Source of the DNA: Hyphomicrobiales bacterium
GTDB taxonomy: Bacteria; Pseudomonadota; Alphaproteobacteria; Rhizobiales; Aestuariivirgaceae
NCBI GenBank assembly: GCA_016793355.1
Contig: JAEUMG010000017.1
Coordinates: 1-33,135 of the forward strand
Direction of reading: 5' to 3'
Length of the DNA stretch: 33,135 nucleotides
Shown here: piece after piece, positions 15,797 through 22,218 of the stretch
Layout of the letters: each line of letters opens with the position of its first letter
Position numbering within the stretch: position 1 is the stretch's first letter
Translations under genes and position numbers: made by a program
The notes under the pieces: generated by a model
The model's input: only the letters and a program-made list of their open reading frames with translations
Told to the model about the DNA's origin: nothing
The model's database searches: none

Positions 15797-16792
15797 TTGG
15801 TTCTCAATATTTCCGCCGACGACCCCCTGCCGGGGGATGAAGCCTTTCGCCGCAAGGACCTGAAAGGCACACGCTGGGAGGCGACTTATGCCGGCGCGCT
15901 CTCCTTCATGCGACGCAAATATACGCGCGATCTGACGGGCGTGGACATCGCGGTCAGCGGCATTCCCTTCGACCAGGCGGTCTCGCACAGGCCCGGCACA
16001 CGCTTCGGGCCGGAAGCGATCCGCAAGGCTTCGGCCGAAAATGCCTGGGGGCCGTTCTGGCCGTGGATGTTCGACCCGTTCGATACGCTCGCCGTCATCG
16101 ACCATGGCGACTGCTTCTTCGATTGGGGGCGCAAGGAGAAGGCGCCGGACTTCATCGAGAAGCATGCCGCAGACATCCTCGCGAGCGGCGCAGAGATGCT
16201 GACCTTCGGCGGCGATCACTATGTGACCTATCCGCTTCTCAAAGCCCATGCCAAGAAGCATGGGCCATTGGCTCTGGTCCAGTTCGACGCCCATCGCGAT
16301 GTCGAGCCCGACGATGGCGGGCGCATCGATCACGGGACGATGTTCAACTACGCGGTCCAGGATGGGGTCATCGATCCCAAGAAATCGATCCAGGTCGGCA
16401 TCCGCACCACCTTCACCGGGGAACGGAAGATGGGCTTCACCATCCTCTATGCAGACCGCGTCCATGCGATGACGGCAGACGAGGTGGCGCGCGAAATCAT
16501 CCGCGTGACGGGTGGCAGCAAGGCCTATCTCACCTTCGATATCGACTGCCTCGATCCTTCGGCGGCGCCGGGAACCGGCACGCCGATCCCCGGCGGGCTT
16601 ACCTATCACCAGGCCGCATCGATCATCCGCAAGCTCGTTCCGGTCAAGTTCGTGGCGATGGATATTGTCGAGGTGTCGCCGCCCTATGATCACGGCGATA
16701 TCACGGCGCTCGCGGCAGCATCGCTCGCCATGGAGTATCTCTGCCTGAAGGCAGCGCAGCGCGGCGCCCGGGCGGAGGAGATGGGGGATTAA
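15797..16792 (+). CDS. speB: Agmatinase, ureohydrolase family
   Basis: A 331-residue binuclear manganese ureohydrolase. Metal ligands are all present: H141 in GGDH (138-141), D164, H166 and D168 in FDAHRD, and D248 and D250 in FDIDCLD. It converts agmatine to putrescine and urea. Arginase or guanidinobutyrase are alternatives in the same family, but its place as the last gene of a potBCA operon favours agmatine. The frame is open from 15746, inside potA. No ATG is available, so the best start is the TTG at 15797-15799 with GGAG eight bases upstream. The gene ends in a TTAA shared with the stop of the convergent oppDF. Confidence 0.9.
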   Translation: MVLNISADDPLPGDEAFRRKDLKGTRWEATYAGALSFMRRKYTRDLTGVDIAVSGIPFDQAVSHRPGTRFGPEAIRKASAENAWGPFWPWMFDPFDTLAVIDHGDCFFDWGRKEKAPDFIEKHAADILASGAEMLTFGGDHYVTYPLLKAHAKKHGPLALVQFDAHRDVEPDDGGRIDHGTMFNYAVQDGVIDPKKSIQVGIRTTFTGERKMGFTILYADRVHAMTADEVAREIIRVTGGSKAYLTFDIDCLDPSAAPGTGTPIPGGLTYHQAASIIRKLVPVKFVAMDIVEVSPPYDHGDITALAAASLAMEYLCLKAAQRGARAEEMGD

Positions 16793-18387
16793 ACCCTGTC
16801 GCCGAATGCCGCTTCCATGAGCCTGCGGGTATAGGGTTCGCGCGGATTGTCGAGAACTTCATCGGGAGCGCCCTGCTCCACCATGCGGCCGTCCTTCATG
16901 ACCATGATGTGATCGGCCATGGCGCGCACCACGGCGAGATCGTGGCTGATGAAGAGATAGGAAAGCCCATGCGCCGTCTGGAGATCGCGCAAGAGATCGA
17001 CGATCTGCTTCTGCACCTGGCGGTCAAGCGCGGAGGTCGGCTCATCGAGCACGACAACCTTGGGCTTGAGGATGATGGCGCGGGCAATGGCGATGCGCTG
17101 GCGCTGACCGCCGGAGAATTCGTGCGGATAGCGGTTCCGCAGGCGCGGATCGAGCTGCACTTCCTCGAAAGCGAGCGCGGCGCGGCGGTCGCGTTCGGTG
17201 GCCGAGATAGAAGGCTCATGGACGAGAAGCCCTTCGGTCACAATCTGTCCGGACGTCATGCGCGGGCTCAAGGAGCCAAAGGGATCCTGCAGGACGATCT
17301 GCAATTCCTTGCGCAAAGGCCGCATTGCATCCTTGTCAAGTTTGCCGATATCGCGGCCGTCAAAATAGATTGCCCCCTCGCTCGGCAGAAGCTTTAGCAG
17401 GGCGCGGGCAAGCGTGGATTTTCCCGACCCCGACTCACCGACGATGCCGATGGTCTGACCCTCGCGCAGCATCACCGAGACACGGTCGACAGCGCGCAAG
17501 TAGACAGGTTCGCCGCCGAGAAAGCCGCCGCCCAGGCGGAAGGTCACGCGGATGTCGGTGCCGTCAAGCACGCGGCGTGCGCTCTTGGCGACAGGCGCCT
17601 TGCGCCCGGTCGGTTCGGCGGCAAGCAAGGCCTGCGTGTAAGGATGCTTGGGCGTGTCGAAGATGGCCTTGGTGTCGCCGTGCTCGACGACCTCGCCATA
17701 ACGCATGACATAAACGCGATGAGCAATGCGGCGGACGATGTTGAGATCGTGCGTGATGAAGATCAGCCCCATGCCGAGCCGCTTCTGCAGGCTCGCCATA
17801 AGGTCGAGGATTTCCGCCTGAATGGTGACGTCGAGCGCCGTCGTCGGCTCATCAGCGATGAGGAGATCGGGATCATTGGCGATCGCCATGGCGATCATGA
17901 CGCGCTGCCGCTGGCCGCCCGACAATTCATACGGATATGACCGCATCCGCCGCTCGGGCTCGGGAATGCGGACCAATTTCAGGAGTTCGATCGCGCGCGC
18001 GAAAGCCTCGCTGCCCGATACGCGCTGGTGGTGAATGATCGGCTCCATGAGCTGATTGCCGATCGTGTAGAGCGGATCCAGCGAGGTCATCGGCTCTTGG
18101 AAGATCATGGTGATCTTGCGGCCGCGAATCGTGTTGAGTTCGCTCTTGGGCATGCCGAGAATGTTTCGGCCGCGATAGTCTGCGGTGCCGACCGCCTCGC
18201 CATTCGAGGCGAGCAGGCCCATGGCCGCCATCATCAACTGGCTCTTGCCGGAGCCCGATTCCCCGACAATCGCGACCGTCTCGCCGGCATTGACATCGAG
18301 AGCAACGCCCTTCACCGCGTCGACAATGCCATCGAGGGTTCGGAACCTGACCCTGACATCGTGCAATGAAAAGATCGGGGCGGCCAT
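16789..18387 (-). CDS. Oligopeptide ABC transporter ATPase, fused DppD-DppF type
   Basis: A 532-residue protein carrying two complete ABC domains in one chain, like YejF or GsiA. Each half has its own Walker A (GESGSGKS, first near 42-49), signature (LSGGQRQR, then FSGGQRQR) and Walker B (LLIADEP, then VVVLDEP). Between them is the oligopeptide-type C-terminal extension HPYTQALLAAEPTGRK. It hydrolyses ATP to drive peptide import. The frame is open to 18537 but that overlaps the permease. The ATG at 18385-18387 begins four bases after the oppC stop. It is the last gene of the operon and meets the agmatinase gene head-on. Confidence 0.94.
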   Translation of the reverse strand: MAAPIFSLHDVRVRFRTLDGIVDAVKGVALDVNAGETVAIVGESGSGKSQLMMAAMGLLASNGEAVGTADYRGRNILGMPKSELNTIRGRKITMIFQEPMTSLDPLYTIGNQLMEPIIHHQRVSGSEAFARAIELLKLVRIPEPERRMRSYPYELSGGQRQRVMIAMAIANDPDLLIADEPTTALDVTIQAEILDLMASLQKRLGMGLIFITHDLNIVRRIAHRVYVMRYGEVVEHGDTKAIFDTPKHPYTQALLAAEPTGRKAPVAKSARRVLDGTDIRVTFRLGGGFLGGEPVYLRAVDRVSVMLREGQTIGIVGESGSGKSTLARALLKLLPSEGAIYFDGRDIGKLDKDAMRPLRKELQIVLQDPFGSLSPRMTSGQIVTEGLLVHEPSISATERDRRAALAFEEVQLDPRLRNRYPHEFSGGQRQRIAIARAIILKPKVVVLDEPTSALDRQVQKQIVDLLRDLQTAHGLSYLFISHDLAVVRAMADHIMVMKDGRMVEQGAPDEVLDNPREPYTRRLMEAAFGDRV

Positions 18388-18391
18388 GACG

Positions 18392-19510
18392 TCAGCGATC
18401 CTTCGGGTCGAGGGCGTCGCGCAGGCCGTCGCCGATGAAGTTGAGCGCGAAGAGTGTGGTCGTAAGGAAGAAAGACGGCACGTAGAGGAGCCAGTTGGCA
18501 TAGGGCATGTTCTTCGCGCCTTGCGAAATCTGCACACCCCAGCTCGACATCGGCTCCTGCACGCCGAGTCCCAGATAAGAGAGGAAGCTTTCGAGGATGA
18601 TGACCTGGGGCACCAGCAGCGTCATGTAGATCACGACCGGGCCCAGAAGATTGGGGATGACGTGGCGGACCAGTATGCCCGCATTGGTGACTCCCAGGGC
18701 CTCGGCAGCCTGGACATATTCCTGGCGTTTGATCGAGAGCGCCTGGCCGCGGACGATCCGCGCCATGTCGAGCCACAATACGGCGCCGACGGCAAGGAAC
18801 ATGAGGATGAAGTTTCGGCCGAAAAACACCACGAGCATGATGACGAAGAAGATGAACGGCAGCGAATAGAGCACGTCGACAATGCGCATCATGACTTCGT
18901 CGGTTTTCCCGCCGATGAAGCCCGACGTGGCGCCATAGGCGACGCCGATCACCACCGCGACGAGGCCAGCGAGCAAGCCGATCGACAGCGATACGCGGCC
19001 GGCGATCAAGGTGCGTGTCAGCATGTCGCGGCCGGAGATATCGGTGCCGAGCAGGAAATAGGTCCGCTTGATATCCGCACTCATGGTGAGCCTGAGACCG
19101 TCGGCCGATATCTCGTCTACCTTGGCGTGCTCGAAAAGATCGGAGCGATCGAGATAACGGGTGACGCGCTCGTCAATGGGCTTGGCCGATGTGACGGTAA
19201 CGACGACACGGCCGTCTTCCTCCCTCCACGCGGCAAGCTCGACGCGCGCGCGTTTCACGACCTCTTCGACCGCCGTTCCGATCATGTCCGGCTTTGGATA
19301 GGGCGAAAGGCTTGGCGGCACGCGTACGTAGTTCTGATAAATGGTCGTGAACTGATGGCCCGTGAATGACGGTCCGATGATGCAGGCGAGCGCGACAAGG
19401 ATGAGATAGACGCCGCTCACCACCGCGGCTCTGTTGGCCCTGAGCCTCGCCCAGGCATCGGCCCAGAGCGACCGGCCGGAGATCGGCGCGGGTGCCGCGA
19501 TGTCAGTCAT
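18392..19510 (-). CDS. oppC: Oligopeptide ABC transporter permease, OppC-like with long insert
   Basis: A 372-residue inner-membrane permease. After one N-terminal helix (AAVVSGVYLILVALACIIGP) there is a long polar stretch, about residues 50-150, rich in charged residues. Then comes the OppC block LGTDISGRDMLTRTLIAGRVSL and five more helices with the EAA-like loop YVQAAEALGVTNAGILVRHVIPN. E. coli OppC is about 300 residues, so the periplasmic loop here is enlarged by roughly 70. The same enlargement may occur in related rhizobial proteins. The ATG at 19508-19510 overlaps the oppB stop by 8 bases and is preferred over the longer frame to 19633. Confidence 0.92.
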   Translation of the reverse strand: MTDIAAPAPISGRSLWADAWARLRANRAAVVSGVYLILVALACIIGPSFTGHQFTTIYQNYVRVPPSLSPYPKPDMIGTAVEEVVKRARVELAAWREEDGRVVVTVTSAKPIDERVTRYLDRSDLFEHAKVDEISADGLRLTMSADIKRTYFLLGTDISGRDMLTRTLIAGRVSLSIGLLAGLVAVVIGVAYGATSGFIGGKTDEVMMRIVDVLYSLPFIFFVIMLVVFFGRNFILMFLAVGAVLWLDMARIVRGQALSIKRQEYVQAAEALGVTNAGILVRHVIPNLLGPVVIYMTLLVPQVIILESFLSYLGLGVQEPMSSWGVQISQGAKNMPYANWLLYVPSFFLTTTLFALNFIGDGLRDALDPKDR

Positions 19511-20426
19511 AGCGCACCCGCGGATCGACGATGGCATAGAGCAGGTCGACGATGAGGTTGAAGACAATCGTGAAGATGGCAATGACCACCACCGTTCCCA
19601 TGACCAATGTGTAGTCGCGGTTGAGCGCCGCATCGACGAAGTAACGTCCTACTCCGGGTATCTGGAAGATGGTCTCAACGATGATCGAACCGGTGAGCAG
19701 AGCAGCGGCCGCAGGCCCGGCATAGGAGATGATCGGCAACAATGCGCCGCGCAGGGCATGGCGGATGACCACGGAATAATCCGAAAGGCCCAGTGCGCGA
19801 GCCGTGCGAATATGGTGCGAACGCAGGGACTCGATCATCGATCCGCGCATCAGGCGCGCGACGATGGCGATCTGCGGCAGAGCCAGCGTCACGATCGGAC
19901 CGATCTTGTTGACGAGCGCGCCGTCACCCCAGCCGCCGACCGGCAGCCACTTGAGGGTCAGCGCGAAAAGGAGCTGGAAGAGCGGCGCGATGACGAAAGT
20001 CGGAATCGTGCTGCCCGCGGTGGCCGTCGCTATAACCGCGTAATCGGCGCCCTTGTTCTGGTTGAGGGCGGCAACGATGCCCAGCGCGCTGCCCAGGATA
20101 AGCGCGAGAGTGAGCGCGCTCGCGCCTATTTGAATCGAGACCGGCAGTCCGATTCGGAACAGTTCGCCCACCGTGAAGTCGGGCAGATTGTAGCTCGGGC
20201 CGAAATCGCCGCGCAGCAGGCTGCCGAGATAAAGGAAGTATTGCTTCCATAGCGGCTCGTCCAGATGATAGACGCGCTCGAGATTGGCCTTGATGACGGG
20301 ATTGAGACCCTTCTCCTGATTGAACGGCCCGCCGGGCGCCACGCGCATCAGGAAAAACGAGATCGTCACGATGACGAAGAGCGTGGGTATTGCGGTCAGA
20401 AGCCGCCGCAAGACATAGCGCAGCAT
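19503..20426 (-). CDS. oppB: Oligopeptide ABC transporter permease, OppB-like
   Basis: A 307-residue permease that starts with the family N-terminus MLRYVLRRLLTAIPTLFVI. It has APGGPF near residue 30, the extracellular stretch GDFGPSYNLPDFTV and the coupling loop RTARALGLSDYSVVIRHALRGALLPIISY. It ends with FQIPGVGRYFVDAALNRDYTLVMG and DPRVRYD, all typical of OppB/DppB. It pairs with OppC to form the channel. It is the second gene of the minus-strand operon, 68 bases after oppA, with a strong hairpin in that gap. Confidence 0.94.
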   Translation of the reverse strand: MLRYVLRRLLTAIPTLFVIVTISFFLMRVAPGGPFNQEKGLNPVIKANLERVYHLDEPLWKQYFLYLGSLLRGDFGPSYNLPDFTVGELFRIGLPVSIQIGASALTLALILGSALGIVAALNQNKGADYAVIATATAGSTIPTFVIAPLFQLLFALTLKWLPVGGWGDGALVNKIGPIVTLALPQIAIVARLMRGSMIESLRSHHIRTARALGLSDYSVVIRHALRGALLPIISYAGPAAAALLTGSIIVETIFQIPGVGRYFVDAALNRDYTLVMGTVVVIAIFTIVFNLIVDLLYAIVDPRVRYD

Positions 20427-20449
20427 CCGCCCCCCTTCGCTGGCAAGTG

Positions 20450-20480
20450 AAAACCGCCACCTGCCCGAGGCAGGCGGCGG
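20450..20480 (-). terminator. Hairpin with short U-run between oppA and oppB
   Basis: On the minus strand the transcript would fold CCGCCGCCTGCC (complement of 20469-20480) against GGCAGGTGGCGG (complement of 20454-20465) around a 3-base loop. All 12 pairs form, one of them G-U, and TTTT then C follows. It sits 14 bases after the oppA stop and just before oppB. It probably acts as a partial terminator or 3' stabiliser that makes oppA mRNA more abundant than the permease mRNA, as is known for many binding-protein operons. Confidence 0.7.
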
Positions 20481-20494
20481 CTTTCAGTTCACGA

Positions 20495-22075
20495 CTATTC
20501 CTTGCTCAGGAAGCGGGTGGGATGGACATCCATCACATTGTCTTCCCAGCCCTTGAGCTTGTCGGAAACGACTGTGTGGAATCCGTAGTAGAGCAGCGGC
20601 ATCACGCACAGATCGCGCGCCACACCGATCGCCTCGGCTTCCGAGAGCTTCTTCATGCGCTCCGCGGGATCGGCCGAGGCCGCCGCGGCGGCGAGCAGAT
20701 CGTCATACTCCCTGTTGGAGTATTCGCCGTAATTGTTGCCGGTACCGGACTTGCAGAGCGCCAGGAAGTTCTCCGGGTCCTTGTAGTCGGCGATCCAGCC
20801 GGCACGCGCCACGTCGAAATCACCGTGATTTTCAAGATGCGCGTAATGGGTCTTGGTGTCGGTGTTGAGCAGCGTCACCTCGATGCCGAGCGGCTTCAGC
20901 TGTTCCTGAATCGCCACGGCGGTATTCTTGTGGTTTTCCGAAGTGTTGTAGCGGATCTCAAGCTTCAACGGCTTGTCCGGACCGTAGCCAAGTTCGGCGA
21001 GTATCTTCTTGGCCGCATCTTCGCGGTCGAGTTGGGATGTCTCGGCATAGTCGGTGGTCTTGGTCTCGTAGCCGCCGATGCCCGGCGGAACGAAGGAATA
21101 GGCAGGGATCATTGTATTCTGCCAAACCTTCTCTGCAAGGTAATCGCGGTCGATCGCCATGGAAATCGCGTGGCGAAGTTTGGCGTTGCTCCACGGATCC
21201 TTCGGCGTCTTGAAGACGTAGTAATAGGTGCCGAGATAGGGTCCGATGCGGACCTGATCGCCGAACTTGGCCTTGAGATCGGCCAATTGCTCGGTCGGGA
21301 TATCGTCATTGGAGTCAAGTTCGCCCGCCTCGAAGCGCTTCATGGCGGTGGAGCGATCTTCCGTCGGGATATAGTTCACGACATCGATCTTCACATTGGC
21401 GGCGTCATAGAAATTCGGATTCTTGACGGCCTTCACATGATCGTTCGGCACGAATTCGGCGAGCATATAGGCGCCGTTCGAGACGAGATTGCCGGGCTTT
21501 ATGAAATCGGCGCCGAATTTCTCGACATTCGCCTTGCTCACCGCATAGGTCGACTGATGGCTCAGCATTTCAAGGAAGTATGGTGTCGGCGCGTTCAGCG
21601 TAACCTCGAAGGTCAAGGGATCGATCGCCTTGACGCCGAGTTCTTCCGGCTTCTTTTCGCCCTTGTTGATCGCGTCGGCATTGACGACGGGAGACAGCAT
21701 ATAGGCGTATTCCGCGGCGGTCGCCGGATCGACCAGACGGCGCCATGAGAAGACGAAGTCGTCGGCCGTCACCGGCGAACCGTCCGACCATTTGCCATCG
21801 GCGCGCAGCTTGAACGTGTATGTCTTGCCATCCGGCGACATCGTCCAGCTTTCGGCAGCACCCGGGATGATTTCAGCCTTGGCATCCTGGACCGTAAGGC
21901 CGGAGAACAGATCGCGCAGAATATTCGCCTCGTAAACGGTCGACGTCTTGTGCGGATCGAGCGATTCCGGATCGGCGGAATTGCCGCGGTTGAAGACGAC
22001 CTCGGCAAAAGCGCCGGTGGCGCTCATGACCAGCATGGTCGTCCCGATGAGCCAGGACTTATAGTTCACTCTCAT
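20495..22075 (-). CDS. oppA: Oligopeptide ABC transporter binding protein, OppA-like
   Basis: A 526-residue periplasmic peptide-binding protein (SBP family 5). It has a Sec signal peptide ending ATGAFA. The mature start NRGNSADPESLDPHKTSTVYEANILRDLF is the OppA/MppA hallmark. Then come GLTVQD, AESWTMSPDGKTYTFKLR, KWSDGSPVTADDFVFSW (family signature) and YADYKDPENFL-like ligand-contact sequence. The length matches OppA (about 540) and is typical of receptors for tri- to pentapeptides or murein peptides. The ATG has GGGAGG six bases upstream. It is the first gene of the operon oppA-oppB-oppC-oppDF. A 22-bp dyad lies about 80 bases upstream. Confidence 0.94.
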   Translation of the reverse strand: MRVNYKSWLIGTTMLVMSATGAFAEVVFNRGNSADPESLDPHKTSTVYEANILRDLFSGLTVQDAKAEIIPGAAESWTMSPDGKTYTFKLRADGKWSDGSPVTADDFVFSWRRLVDPATAAEYAYMLSPVVNADAINKGEKKPEELGVKAIDPLTFEVTLNAPTPYFLEMLSHQSTYAVSKANVEKFGADFIKPGNLVSNGAYMLAEFVPNDHVKAVKNPNFYDAANVKIDVVNYIPTEDRSTAMKRFEAGELDSNDDIPTEQLADLKAKFGDQVRIGPYLGTYYYVFKTPKDPWSNAKLRHAISMAIDRDYLAEKVWQNTMIPAYSFVPPGIGGYETKTTDYAETSQLDREDAAKKILAELGYGPDKPLKLEIRYNTSENHKNTAVAIQEQLKPLGIEVTLLNTDTKTHYAHLENHGDFDVARAGWIADYKDPENFLALCKSGTGNNYGEYSNREYDDLLAAAAASADPAERMKKLSEAEAIGVARDLCVMPLLYYGFHTVVSDKLKGWEDNVMDVHPTRFLSKE

Positions 22076-22152
22076 TCATACCTCCCTGATTGACCGACGC
22101 CGATACTGGCCAAAAGGCCGGCGACGGCTTCGACAAGCCCGACCTTAGCACA

Positions 22153-22174
22153 GGCATAGGACTTGTCCCATGCC
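22153..22174. promoter_or_regulatory. 22-bp dyad upstream of oppA
   Basis: The half-sites GGCATAGGAC (22153-22162) and GTCCCATGCC (22165-22174) match in 9 of 10 positions around a TT centre. It lies in the 143-base gap upstream of oppA, 78 bases before its ATG, in operator range. It also lies 45 bases downstream of the MMPL stop on the same strand, but no U-run follows, so it is a poor terminator. The binding protein is unknown. Confidence 0.5.
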
Positions 22175-22218
22175 ACGAAAGCCTGAGACCCACAGCCATG
22201 TGTTGCTGGCCAGACCAG

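Noticed and set aside
15632-16693. 353-codon minus-strand ORF opposite agmatinase
   Set aside because: Antisense shadow of a gene with complete metal-binding motifs.
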